From: Closterium sp. NIES-65
Lineage: Eukaryota; Streptophyta; Zygnematophyceae; Desmidiales; Closteriaceae
Reading direction: 5' to 3'
Length of the DNA: 64,000 nt
Assembly: GCA_948144175.1 (NCBI GenBank)
Contig: CANXME010002333.1
Coordinates: 62,001 to 126,000 of the forward strand
The notes under the pieces are model-generated. The model was not told the origin of the DNA. It searched no databases and was given only the letters and a program-made list of their open reading frames with translations. Of the stretch, positions 8,601 through 18,317 are shown piece by piece. The translations under genes and the position numbers were made by a program. Numbering within the stretch: the stretch's first letter is position 1; each line of letters begins with the position of its first letter.

Positions 8601-11550
8601 TCCCCCGGACTTCCTTGTGCCGGTTCCCCCCCCGGTAGACCCCCTCCCCCCTCAGGTTCCTGCCCCCTCAGGTGTGTCCCAGGTAGACGCCGCTGACCCG
8701 GTCGAGGTTACTGGTGACTCTGGTGCTGCTGCGGGTGCTGAGCCTGGGGGTGCTGACTCTGGGGGTGCTGTGCGCGGGGGTGCTGAGCCTGGGGGTGCTA
8801 CTGCTGGGGGTGCTGGGCCTGAGAGTGCTACTGCGGAGGGTGCGGAGCCTGGGGGTGCTGAGCCGGAGGGTGCTGTGCATGGAGGTGCTGGGTCTGGGGG
8901 TGCTGGGTCGGGAGCTGCTGAGCCTGGGGGTGCTGAGCTGAGAGCTGCTGAGCTTGGGGGTGCTGCGTCTGGAGCTGCTGAGCTTGGGGTTTCTCCTGCT
9001 GCTGCGTCTCGCCGGGAGCCCCTCTCTCCACAGGAGCTGCGCGAGTGGTTCGCTCGCCGCTGGAGGCGTGCTGCTGAGTCTGGAGGTGCTGCTGGAGCTG
9101 GAGCTGGAGCTTCTTCGACCGTCGAGGGTGCGGGTGCTGCCGGTCCCGGAGCTGCTGGACCTACTGGTCCTCCTGGAGCTGGAGCTGCTGAGGGCGTTGG
9201 TGCTGAGCCTACTACTGTTGGTCCTGCCGCTGGAGGTGTGGGTGGCGCTGGTGCTGTCGCTGAGGGTGCTGGTGCTGTCCCTGCTGAGTCTGGAGCTGCC
9301 GCGCGGCCTCAGCCGTACTTCGTTCCGCTCCTGCAGCAGGTTCTTGGTCTTTCTCCTCCAGTAGAGGGTCCACCGCCTGTCCAGTCGCAGTCCCTGCTGG
9401 AGCCTTCCTCTCCACTGCCTGCTCCCTCTCCTTACACTGGTCCTACTGGAGGTCTTGCTGAGCGTCGTGAGCCTACGTCTCGTCCCGCGTCGCCTGTTCG
9501 TGCTGCTCGCGCTAGTGGTCGCAGTTCGCGTCAGCGTCCTCCTCCTGTCCCTGGCACGCACCGGATGTCTTTGCGTCCGTCCACTGCTCCTCTGCGTGCC
9601 CCTTTGCCTTCTCCTCCTGAGTCTTCTCTTCCTGCGCTTGCCGACCCTGAGTCGGACTCTCTTCGTGCTGCCAGTCCTACTGTCACCCGTCTGCTTGCTA
9701 CTGTCGTCACTGACCCCTCTTTTGAGTCCACTGCTGCGTCTGCTCTAGTCGCTGAGCTCGTCGACTTTGCTGCTCGCTGTCGCCTCGACTACGCTGCTAG
9801 TCTTGTTGCTGAGTCTGCGTCTGTCTGTCCTCCGTCCGTCGGGGGTGAGTGTGCTCTTGGCACGGACGTCCTAGAGGACAGGCAGGAGGAGTTACAGTGT
9901 CTAGCGGCTGCTTCACCTCATCTCGCGTCTGTACTGCTTGCCCCTGAGGGAGACCCGGATGCACTAGACATCCCGACTCCGCGTTCTTACGCGGAGGCCG
10001 TAGAGGGTCCCTACTCCTCTCAGTGGCAGGCAGCTATGGATGCAGAGATGGCTTCCTGGAAGTCCACAGGCACCTACGTTGACGCGGTTCCCCCTCCTGG
10101 GGCGAACATCGTCAGTGGCATGTGGATCTTCAGGGTGAAGCGGCCGCCGGGCTCTCCACCTGTCTTCAAGGCACGGTACGTCGCTCGTGGCTTCAGTCAG
10201 CGGCAGGGAGTTGACTACTTTCAGACCTTCTCTCCCACCCCGAAGATGACTACTCTTCGGGTGCTGCTGCACATAGCCGCTCAGCGCGACTACGAGCTTC
10301 ACTCTCTCGACTTCAGCACTGCGTTCTTGCAGGGTAGCCTGCACGAGGAGATCTGGCTTCGCCGTCCACCTGGCTTCACTGGGACTTTCCCTTCTGGCAC
10401 CCAGTGGAGCCTCCGACGGCCAGTCTACGGTCTCCGCCAGGCACCGCGTGAGTGGCACGACACACTGAGGACTACGCTTGCGGCCCTTGGGTTTGCTCCT
10501 TCTACTGCTGACCCGTCACTGTTTCTTCGCACCGACACTTCCCTGCCGCCGTTCTACATCCTCGTGTACGTCGACGACTTGGTCTTTGCCACAGCGGACA
10601 CTGCTGGACTCGCCTACGTGAAGTCCGAGCTGCTGAAGAGACACACGTGCACAGACCTGGGTGAACTGCGCAGCTACCTTGGCTTGCAGATCACTCAGGA
10701 CAGAGCACGCCGCACCATTACCTTGACTCAGTCACACATGGTGCAGCAGGTCCTTCAGCGCTTCGGCTTCACGTACTCCTCGCCTCAGGCCACTCCTCTG
10801 CCTACTCGCCACTCACTCTCAGCTCTGCCTTCGGATGAGTCCGTAGAGTCGAGTGGTCCGTATGCAGAGCTTGTTGGCTGCCTCATGTACCTGATGACCT
10901 GCACACGACCTGACCTTGCATACCCTCTGAGCATTCTTGCACGCTATGTTGCTCCTGGGAGACACAGACCAGAGCACATGGCTGCAGCGAAGAGGGTATT
11001 GCGCTACCTGTGCAGTACGTCGGGCATGGGGCTAGTGCTTGGAGGGCGGAGTCCAGTGGTCCTTACCGGCCACGCGGACGCTTCTTGGGCTGACGACCAG
11101 GCTACGCAGCGGTCGTCACAGGGTTACACCTTCAGCCTTGGTTCCGGCTCTATCTCGTGGCGGTCTACTCGCTCGTCTTCGGTTCTCGGCTCCAGTTGTG
11201 AGGCTGAGATCTACGCCGGAGCCATGGCTGCACAGGACCTTCGCTGGCTCACCTACCTGCTGACTGACCTTGGAGAGCCGCCTAGTTCTCCTCCAGTCCT
11301 GTACGTAGACAACAAGGCCATGCTGGCCTTGTATCGAGAGCAGCGCTTGGAGCACAGAACGAAGCACATTGCTCTCCGCTACTTCCTTGCTCGTGAGCTG
11401 CAGCAGCGTGGTCAGTTGCGACTTGCGTACGTGGCCTCTGAGGCCAACACTGCTGATGTGTTCACCAAGGCACTCGCGCCTTGTGACCATCAGCGCTTTT
11501 GCACCCAGCTGGGTGTTGTGCCTGTCTTGCCTCACTTGCTCTCCTCTTGA
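5641..11550 (+). CDS. gag-pol: Copia-A Gag-Pol polyprotein
   Basis: A single frame encodes 1969 residues. The first ATG is at 5641 (MATPSVLAF), chosen over the in-frame GTG at 5599. In order: an alpha-helical gag (1-250); an almost pure Gly/Ser tract (about 264-345); a C-x(n)-C-GGAH-x4-C motif from about 393; protease LDSGAS (Asp about 523); GAG-pre-integrase HHRLGH with CVPC (about 679-730); and an integrase core with D747, D816 and E852, exactly DD35E spacing. A Gly/Ala/Glu/Pro repeat linker (about 1020-1240) follows, then reverse transcriptase with YVDD at 1643-1646 and RNase H (GHADASWADD, Asp 1813, then SSCEAE and YVDNKA). No stop or frameshift is seen. The enzyme set should reverse-transcribe and integrate the element. 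Most other open frames over this span, including a 382-residue antisense one, are shadows. Confidence 0.95.
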   Translation: MATPSVLAFDAEGRAIDFEVWLDDLQLFLQCDRADSLSLFDLTSGASPAPAADADPTVRSQWATRDAAARLAVRRHLPTSERAHFSQYKSAQTLYDAVVARYSSPATAALSRLMLPYLFPDLSAFPTVADLITHLRTSDTRYRAALLAEFCAKNPPPMYIALYYVVARLPDSLRVVRDHFLAVCPTILTVDLLEKALLAAEKSIVAVGASRGDPRTPIFEGCSPSPLLPSVASAAAADLLGLESVGAASAPSGRRRSSKGKGGKGAGGAGGGGGGGGGGGGGSGGGGGTSGGGGGGGGGSSGGDGGGGASGGGGGSGGGGGGGGGGGGGGSGGGGGGGGGGAGRGGTQQRSGGGSSQRSQRQQQQQRSRDIPPPQQLREWYAARQRGGGTGPCTYVLRSGDRAGEQCGGAHAAQRCFGRLTDAWRQQFPGATEIPRWDELLRAGVAIFDLDFDAILAAMYAVTYSEENEGYRCFQPDPGIGTAALGACEAAALGASASALSGTGETALSGTASSSSSLTFTLDSGASRSFFRDRTTLTPLGRPVAVSLADPSGGPVLSHFSTILPCPAAPSGTLSGLYIPSFSTNLVSGANLQDVGVHQFTPASQRVTHCTEARTGRHLATFSRRPGSSLYTLTIESPPVPASGQVAASGQVIAAASRSGPESAPCSCRLLSHETLLWHHRLGHPSLPRLRSMASRVLVSGLPQSLPPLPSGPGPSCVPCVEGRLRATPHSSHFPPTEAPLQTLHMDVWGPAPVRGQGHERYFLLVVDDYSRYTTVLPLRSKGAVTEVLIDWIREARLQLRKSFGSDFPVLRLHSDRGGEFSSRLLRDYCRARGIRQTFTLPDSPQQNGIAERRIGMVMDVARTSMMHAAAPHFLWPFAVRYAVHQLNLHPRVSRPAMSPALLWTGKVGDASVFRVWGSRAFVRDLSADKLSPRAAPCVFLGFPTDAPGWQFYHPSSRRVLSSQDVTFDESVPFYRLFPYRTPSLPPPPDFLVPVPPPVDPLPPQVPAPSGVSQVDAADPVEVTGDSGAAAGAEPGGADSGGAVRGGAEPGGATAGGAGPESATAEGAEPGGAEPEGAVHGGAGSGGAGSGAAEPGGAELRAAELGGAASGAAELGVSPAAASRREPLSPQELREWFARRWRRAAESGGAAGAGAGASSTVEGAGAAGPGAAGPTGPPGAGAAEGVGAEPTTVGPAAGGVGGAGAVAEGAGAVPAESGAAARPQPYFVPLLQQVLGLSPPVEGPPPVQSQSLLEPSSPLPAPSPYTGPTGGLAERREPTSRPASPVRAARASGRSSRQRPPPVPGTHRMSLRPSTAPLRAPLPSPPESSLPALADPESDSLRAASPTVTRLLATVVTDPSFESTAASALVAELVDFAARCRLDYAASLVAESASVCPPSVGGECALGTDVLEDRQEELQCLAAASPHLASVLLAPEGDPDALDIPTPRSYAEAVEGPYSSQWQAAMDAEMASWKSTGTYVDAVPPPGANIVSGMWIFRVKRPPGSPPVFKARYVARGFSQRQGVDYFQTFSPTPKMTTLRVLLHIAAQRDYELHSLDFSTAFLQGSLHEEIWLRRPPGFTGTFPSGTQWSLRRPVYGLRQAPREWHDTLRTTLAALGFAPSTADPSLFLRTDTSLPPFYILVYVDDLVFATADTAGLAYVKSELLKRHTCTDLGELRSYLGLQITQDRARRTITLTQSHMVQQVLQRFGFTYSSPQATPLPTRHSLSALPSDESVESSGPYAELVGCLMYLMTCTRPDLAYPLSILARYVAPGRHRPEHMAAAKRVLRYLCSTSGMGLVLGGRSPVVLTGHADASWADDQATQRSSQGYTFSLGSGSISWRSTRSSSVLGSSCEAEIYAGAMAAQDLRWLTYLLTDLGEPPSSPPVLYVDNKAMLALYREQRLEHRTKHIALRYFLARELQQRGQLRLAYVASEANTADVFTKALAPCDHQRFCTQLGVVPVLPHLLSS

Positions 11551-11761
11551 CTTTACTTGTACTGTGACATATATATACCTGCTCCTGCTTGTCTAGTTTT
11601 ATATATATATGTCTGTACTCCTGCATGTGAACTGGCCTCTGGCCCTGCTCTTGTGCTCGGACTCTGTGGTGACTTTGTGATCCACCCTGAGCTTGCTCTG
11701 CTTTGCTTTACTTGACTGGTCTTGTGACCCCTTGTTCTCCCCCACTTTGCCTATGGGGGTG
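11551..11761 (+). other. Copia-A 3' untranslated segment with polypurine tract
   Basis: It contains two TATATATA runs near 11568-11615. The segment GTGACTTTGTGATCCACCCTG is also found, in the other orientation, beside the LARD and copia-C 3' LTRs, linking the three families. CTATGGGGGTG at 11751-11761 is the polypurine tract directly before the 3' LTR. Confidence 0.75.
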
Positions 11762-11890
11762 TGTCAGATTTATATGACATATTTGTTGTAGGCTATAGTG
11801 GGGTAGCACATATGGGGTACAGGGTTTCTAGGGTTGTATTTGTACCCAATCTTTCCTTAGTCATTCTCATTCCTGTTCATTCTTTTCACA
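11762..11890 (+). repeat. Copia-A 3' LTR (129 bp)
   Basis: This is the same 129-bp repeat as the 5' LTR with about four substitutions. It is followed by TCCTA, the target duplication, and then the resumed copia-B1 integrase. Confidence 0.95.
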
Positions 11891-14529
11891 TCCTAACCAC
11901 AGTGGATGACTGGAGCAGGCTAATGTGGGCGTATCCACTGAAGCAGAAAGATTACGCCGCCTCTACGATTCGGGACGATTGGCTGCCGTTAGTGGAGAAG
12001 CAAGCGGAATGTGTGGTGAAGCGGATTAGGACAGATCGGGGTGGTGAGTTCCTTGGAGCTGAGATGACGGCCTGGCTCAAGAAGCAGGGCATCCAGAGGG
12101 AGCTAACCACGGCTTACCCCCCACAATCTAACGGTGTAGCAGAACGGGCGAACCGGACAATTCTGGAGACAGCTAGGGCGCTGCTCATAGAATCTGGGCT
12201 GGGCAACTCCATGTGGCCCCATGCTGTTCGGCACGCTACCATCGCTAGGAACAGGGTACTCACCAAGGTTGGGGATGACTCGTGGGTGCCGTTGGAGAGG
12301 TGGCTTGGGAGGAAGCCGCCGGTGGACATGCTGAGGGTGTTCGGTTGCATGGCAGTCGCCCACATCCCCAAGACCTACCGCAGTAAGTTGGGGGCAAGTG
12401 CAATCTGGTGTGTGCATTTGGGGCTGGCTGCTGAGAGCAAGGGATGGCTGCTGTGGGAACCTTCCAAGGGTGTGTTGTTTGACAGCAGGGATTTAAAGTT
12501 TGTTGAGGGCATGATGTATGGGAGCTGGGAGAAACAGCCAGAGGCCAAGGTGTCCCAGCAGATGGAGCAGATCACCATGCAGCTGGACCTGACTCCTAGT
12601 GTGTGGGAGAAGGGAGAGGAGGTAGCTGCAGAGGGTGGTGATGGAGAGAAGGTGCAGGAGGCACCTGCTGGTGAAGGTGATGGTGTGGAGACTAGCGGTA
12701 GCACCAGTGGAGCTGCTGGATCCGAGGGAGGAGAGCAGCAGCAGGGAAAAACTAAGAAGCTGAAGGGTGTTGTTATGAGGGGATGGGAGACACCCGTCTC
12801 CAGGCCAGGACGTACCAGTATGGCTACTAAGAAGCTGACTGCAGGAGCTGATGTAGCAGAGCAGCAGCTTGGGACAGAGGAGGATGAACCTGCCTACTGT
12901 TTTCTTGCCCCTGCACCAGAGGAACCAGCTAGCATGGAGGAGGCATTAGCTGGACCAGATAGGGAGAAGTGGCTGGTTTCCAGGGAAGCTGAGTACAAGA
13001 GCCTGCTAGAGAATGGGACATGGGAGCTGGTGGTGCTGCCTGAGAGGAAGAAAGCCGTACAGTGCAAGTGGGTGCTAAGGATCAAGACCGATGACAAGGG
13101 ACAGGTCACCATCTAGAAGAGTAGGCTGGTGGCTAAGGGGTTTATGCAGAAGGAGAAGCGGGACTTCAATGAGATCTTTGCTCCCACTGCCAAAGCCCCT
13201 ACCGTCCGTGTCTTGTTGGCAGATGCAACCGTTAGTGGGAAATTCATCATTCAGATGGATATATCAACGGCGTTCCTCAATGGGATTTTAGAGGAGGAGG
13301 TGTTCATGACGCAGCCACCTGGGTATGAGGATGGTACGGGCAGGGTGTGCAAGCTGAAAAAGTCCATCTACGGCTTGAAGCAGGCGTCACGCTGCTGGTA
13401 CCAGAAGTTGGCAGCTGTTTTAGAGGAGGTGGGATTCAGGACCAGCAGCTGTGATGAGAGCCTCTTTCTCAAGGGGGAGGGGGAGAAGCTGGTGCTGTTT
13501 CTGGTCTATCTGGAGGACATTCTTCTCTTTAGCAGTAGCATGAAGGAGATCCAGAAGGTGCAGCAGCAGCTGATGGAGAACTTCAAGTGCAAGAACCTTA
13601 GGGAGGTAACGTACTACCTCGGGATGCACGTGGAGAGGGATCTGGATCACAGGTGGTTGAAGCTGCACCAGGAGAAGTTCATCAAAGAGCTTGGGGAGAA
13701 GTACGGAATTGAGAATGAGCGCAAGGTTGCAACTCCCCTGCCAGCAGAATTCAAGCTTGTGAAAGCTGCAGAGGATGAAGGGGTTGAGGCCGAGGAGCAG
13801 CATCAATTTCAGTCCTTGGTGGGCAGCCTCTTGTATGCAGCAGTTCACACAAGGCCCGACATCTCTTTCTCGGTTGGGCAGCTGGCTAGGGTGGTGCAGA
13901 ATCCATCAGAGGAGCAGGTGGATGCAGCTGAGCATGTGGTGAAGTATCTGAACTCTCACCCAAGCATTGGAGTTCAATACTCCGCATCTGCACAGGTGAA
14001 GCAGAAAGGGGTTGAGATGCTGAAAGAGAAGGGGGAGAGGCTTGGAGAAGGCAAGCTCTTTCTCACTTGCTTTACCGATGCTACGTGGGCCTCTGAGAAG
14101 GAGGATTCCTCATCTGTGGGAGGATACATCTGCGTAGTTGGAGGAGGACCTGTTAGTTGGAGGTCAAAGAAGCAGACGGAGACAACACTCTCTTCTGTGG
14201 AATCAGAGTACATGGCGATGTTCCATGGGATGAAGGAGGAGATTTGGCTGAGGAGGCTGTTAGAGGAGATTGGCCAGGAGCAAAAGGTTGCTACGCCGCT
14301 GTTTTGTGATAGCAAGGGAGCTCTTGGGATGGCCAGGAACGCTATGCTTCATGGGCTAAACAAGCACATGCGTATCAAGTGGCACTGGCTGCGTAAGAAG
14401 GTGAAGAGGGGGACGGTGAATCCGATCTACATCAAGACTCACCAGCAGCCAGCAGACTTCCTCACCAAGAGGCTTGCAGATAAGCCTCATTGGCGTTGTG
14501 TGCGCATGAGTGGAATGACCATGAACTAG
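11891..14529 (+). pseudogene. pol: Copia-B1 pol, downstream part (integrase, RT, RNase H)
   Basis: The frame resumes with LTTVDDWSRLMWAYPLK and continues through the integrase core (IRTDRGGEFLG, then NGVAERANRT with the catalytic Glu). An acidic linker follows, then reverse transcriptase (FMQKEKRDFNEIFAPTAK, KSIYGLKQASRCWYQ) and RNase H (CFTDATWASEKED, SVESEYMA, FCDSKGALGMARN), ending in MTMN. Two defects are seen: TAG at 13114-13116 where B3 has Tyr, and the catalytic box reads VYLEDILL instead of VYVDDILL. It is inactive even apart from the gypsy-1 and copia-A insertions. Confidence 0.9.
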
Positions 14530-14558
14530 TATGGAATGATGGGGATGCAGCCGGCAGG

Positions 14559-14571
14559 CTGAGGGGGAGTG
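14559..14571 (+). promoter_or_regulatory. Copia-B1 polypurine tract
   Basis: GCTGAGGGGGAGTG abuts the 3' LTR start. The same tract is seen inverted at 53356-53374 in copia-B3. Confidence 0.8.
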
Positions 14572-15664
14572 TGTTGGGTGCAAATTCACATTGCACGACA
14601 TCCTGCCGTCTGTTTGTACGAGTATGCGTGTGCGAATGCGTTTGGGTATGAATGGAATGTTGGTGTGTTTGTTTGCTTTCGCAATTTTTGCTTGAAGCAT
14701 TTGTAGGTACTCGCGCATTATGCGCTTAGGCACAACATTGTACGCGCTATGAACAGTACAAGCAGAAAGGACGAGCTTGCAAAGGAACCCAAGATGGAAG
14801 CTTTGCGGTTCGGTTGAATTGATTGTGCAGATTCAGTTCTATCCAACTCGAAATTGTACTGTTTTGTTTGGTTGACTATAGTGTAGCAGGGCAGGCACTA
14901 TAGGGGTACAATTTAGGTGAAGGTTGGATGTTGTTTGTCTGTATCTGCATGCTACAGGGCCAGGGGAAACCAGTGGAACCAGCATTTGGCTGGTTGGGCA
15001 AAGACAAAACAGGTTCTGTTTTTAGGACCTGAACCTGGTTGTTGTTTTCCCAGGTTGGAAAAACAGAGCCAGAGGTTGTTTACCAACCTACCACCTGCTG
15101 TTTTGTCCAGCCAGGTTGGTTTTGTTGCTTGGATTTATTTGGGATCATCCCTGGTTCTTCCCAGGTTGATTCCCAAGATCATTGCTAGCTAGGACTATAT
15201 ATTCCTTCTCTTTTTGTACCTGTATATAGTGAAATTGATTCAAGCGAATTCCTTCCTATATGGAATTTCCTTTCTACGCGGTGCGACGGCGGAATGCTAC
15301 CCGAGTCAACGCTAGTATGCTAGCACTCCAACGCTAGGCTAACGCTGTCCGAGCCATAACTTCGTAATGGCAGAACTTTTCGCGAGGCAACTTGGCTTAT
15401 TTTAAAGCTCTTAGAGTGAGCTTTGATATAGGAAATTCTCAGCCTAATCCGATCGACGGTCTGCACGATACGCTGCGCGACGTTCAAGGTACTCTTGCTG
15501 TTTTGACTAAGTCATTCTTGATCCCTCTCTCTACAAACTCGGACCCGAGGATAGAGGCTGGTCTTGTACCAGGCACCCAAGGAACCTTGGAGGTGACCCC
15601 GAGGAGAGGTTTTAAGTTTGATAAAGTCTTAATAGTTTCAGTTTATTAGGCCCTTACACCAACA
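14572..15664 (+). repeat. Copia-B1 3' LTR (1093 bp)
   Basis: It runs from TGTTGGGTGCAAATTC to CCCTTACACCAACA. The same LTR is found at 18318-19411, 34901-35993, 51668-53355 (interrupted), 58019-59112 and 61070-62162. Inside are several CCAGGTTGG-type motifs and their inverse (about 15030-15170). The sequence just beyond is copia-B2 pol on the other strand. Confidence 0.95.
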
Positions 15665-18271
15665 TTACACACTAGGAGTCAGGTCTAGCTGCATGGTTGT
15701 CTCCTCCATATGCTGGGACACCCTGGCCTCCGGCAGTTTCTCCCAGCTCCCATACATCATGCCCTCAACAAACTTAACATCCCTGCTGTCAAACAAGACA
15801 CCCTTGGAAGGTTCGCACACCAGCCATCCCTTGCTCTTAGCAGCCAGCCCCAAATGCACACACCAGATTGCACTTGCCCCCAACTTACTGCGGTAGGTGT
15901 TGGGGACGTGGGCGACTGCCATGCAACCGAACACCCTCAGCATGTCCATCGGCGGCTTCCTCCCAAGCCACCTCTCCAACGGCACCCACAAGTCCTCCCC
16001 AACCTGGGTGAGTACCCTCTTCCTAGCGACGGTAGCGTGCCGAACAGCATGGGGCCACATCAAGTTGCCCAGCCCAGATTCTATGAGCAGCGCCCTAGCT
16101 GTCTCCAGAAATGTCCGGTTCGCTCGTTTTGCTACACCGTTAGACTGTGGGGTGTAAGTCGTGGTCAGCTCCCTCTGGATGCCTTGCTTCTTGAGCCAGG
16201 CCGTCATCTCAGCTCCAAGGAACTCACCACCCCGATCTGTCCTAATCCGCTTCACCACACACTCCGCTTGCTTCTCTACGAATGGCAGCCAATCTTCCCG
16301 TATCGTAGAGGCAGCATGGTCCTTTTGCTTCAGCGGATATGCCCACATGAGCCTGCTCCAATCATCTACTATGGTCAGAAAGTACTGCTCCCCCTTGTGT
16401 CCCTGAACCGGCAGCGGCCCCACCAAGTCCATGTGGACCAGCTCCAACGGCTTCTTGCTCCTGCCAGCCACACTATGGAAGGGGAAACGGGTAAACTTTG
16501 AGAGCAAACAGATTTCACAATTCTCATCAGGTGGCTCTCTGTTCAGCTTCAGATCCTTAACGGCTCCATCTTTCTCCAACTGCTTCAACAAGAGCATTGC
16601 CACATGCCCCAAGCGTCGGTGTGCCGTTGCCCAATCCGTCTCCCCAGATCTGGCTGACACTTTCACACCAACCCCTCCAATGGCATTGCACTCCCCCTAG
16701 GATGCAGACCCCTCTCCAGCCTGCCCCCCACCATGCCACGCCAATGGCGGCAGCTGCCATATGGAACTGTACACGTCCGTGCTCTCGTGCAGATCCCAAA
16801 GCACCCGATTGCCCAGCTGCCTCTTGTAAGTGCGTGCCCCATCCGTGCTCGTGCTCACCCCAGCCTTGCCAAGCTTAGGGGGGGAAATGAGGTTGGCGTT
16901 GAGTTCAGGAACGGGAAGAACGTCGTGCAGCACCACCGGCTTGCCATCAGCTCCCTTAAACGCAGCTCATCTCGCACCAGCCACCTTCAGCGCGTGTCCA
17001 GAGGCGGAGCACACCTCGTTGATCAGTGGAGCGCGTACGTGGTCTAGAAGGTCCTTGCGCAGCGTCATCGTCCAAGCAGCGCCCGTGTCCAACACCCAAT
17101 AATCCAGGGGGTGCAGCTCTGCTCCAACCTTGGCAGAGGTGTCTTCTTGCTCCCCATGCTCTCCAATATGGAAGAACTGGCCCGCGTTGCGCTCCTTCTT
17201 CTTTTCCGCACCGCCGTTGCTCTTCAGGTTGTTGTCAGACGAATCGGCGACCATGCTCGCGCCATTTTTCTGGTTCCTCTGCACGCCGCCATCCTGGTGA
17301 CGATTCTGGGGGGTCCATCCATCGGGTTTCTTATAGCACAAAATCCAGGGGTGCCCCTCATTCTCACAATACCAGCAACTCCCTTTTATTTTGCCACCAG
17401 CACCGGACTTGCCCCCACGTCCAGATTTCACACCGCGACCCCAACCGTTACCTCCTTGTTGGTCGTTGGAGTCGTCGTCTTTCTTTGCACCGCGTCCAGC
17501 ACCACCGAAGCCACGTCCTCTGCCACGTCGGCTTCCTTGCATCCCATAGCCGCTGCTGCCGTCGTCTCCACCCCTCAGTTGGCGGCGACGGGAGTCCTCC
17601 TCCAGAATCTTTGTCTGCACCCACTCGAGAGTCCACGAGCTCTGGTTCTGCGGCAGGCTCAATCCGCTCATGCATTGAAGCCACGATTCCGGCAGCAGCG
17701 AGAGGCACTTGGTCTGCTCTGGGTAGGTGATTCCCGCGGTCGCCAACTTCGCGTAGAGGTCGCGCAATTTGTCCAGGACAGGTTGCACCGGCTCTCCCTC
17801 GCTCAGGCGCAACGCGGACAGCTCCCTCTCCAGCATCAACGTTGCAACAACGGAGGTCAGGGCGTGCAGCTCCTTCAACACGGTCCATGCCTTCGGACCG
17901 CACTCAACCTCCGGCAGCAGGTGCATGACGTGGTGACGCTGGTTCAGCTCCAAACTCTGCGACATCAAATAGTAGCCAGCCGAGGAGCGCTCGTCCCAAT
18001 CTTCCTGCAGCGCGGGGTCACTCGGTCTAGGCTCCTCCCCAATCATTAGTTTCAGCAATCCAATCTGACGGAAATATAGTTGCATTTTCCAGGCCCAATC
18101 ATCATAGCCCTCACCATTGAACTTCTCGACGGTGAAATTCTTCAGCACCTCCTTGACCAGCGAGCCCTGGTTTGTTCGCGGTACCCTTGGCGCTGAAACA
18201 CCAGAATCATGGCTGCCGCTACGATCTTGGGCTAAAGATTCACCAGCTCCCGTCGAGGTGTTGCCCGCCAT
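15665..18271 (-). pseudogene. gag-pol: Copia-B2 gag-pol, 5' part
   Basis: It reads from MAGNTSTGAGES (ATG at 18269-18271) leftwards through gag, a zinc knuckle (CWYCENEGHPWILC), protease (VLDTGAAWTM), GAG-pre-integrase (HRRLGHVAM) and integrase. It stops at 15665 where the B1 LTR cuts in after LDLTPSV. Compared with B3 it has lost two codons near KCLSLLPES, has a frameshift after the protease (ending 16967) and another stop near 16697. Its integrase reads GVAKRANRT where the family has GVAERANRT, so the third catalytic acid is Lys. The rest of B2 is expected left of B1, outside the window. Confidence 0.9.
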
Positions 18272-18302
18272 AGCTACCTATATCGAGGATCACTATAACG
18301 CA

Positions 18303-18314
18303 GCTCTGATACCA
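18303..18314 (-). promoter_or_regulatory. Copia-B2 primer-binding site
   Basis: On the minus strand TGGTATCAGAGC follows the LTR after a three-base spacer, AGC. It is an exact complement of the plant initiator tRNA-Met 3' end. Confidence 0.85.
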
Positions 18315-18317
18315 GCT

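Larger units (their letters stand above)
4468..11890 (+). mobile_element. Copia-A: complete LTR retrotransposon
   Basis: This is a full Ty1/copia element bounded by two 129-bp LTRs (4468-4596 and 11762-11890) and the 5-bp duplication TCCTA (4463-4467 and 11891-11895). The LTRs differ at about 4 positions, so the insertion is young. It has a primer-binding site, a GC-rich repeat leader of about 1 kb, one uninterrupted gag-pol frame and a polypurine tract. It splits the integrase gene of copia-B1. All catalytic motifs are present, so it may be autonomous. Confidence 0.95.

Noticed and set aside
8668..9561. 297-residue Ser/Arg/Thr-rich antisense frame
   Set aside because: It is the reverse of the Gly/Ala/Glu/Pro repeat linker of copia-A.
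14572..15664. Small open frames recurring at the same place in every copia-B LTR (about 75-91 residues)
   Set aside because: They recur only because the LTR recurs; no domain, and start and frame are not conserved in all copies.
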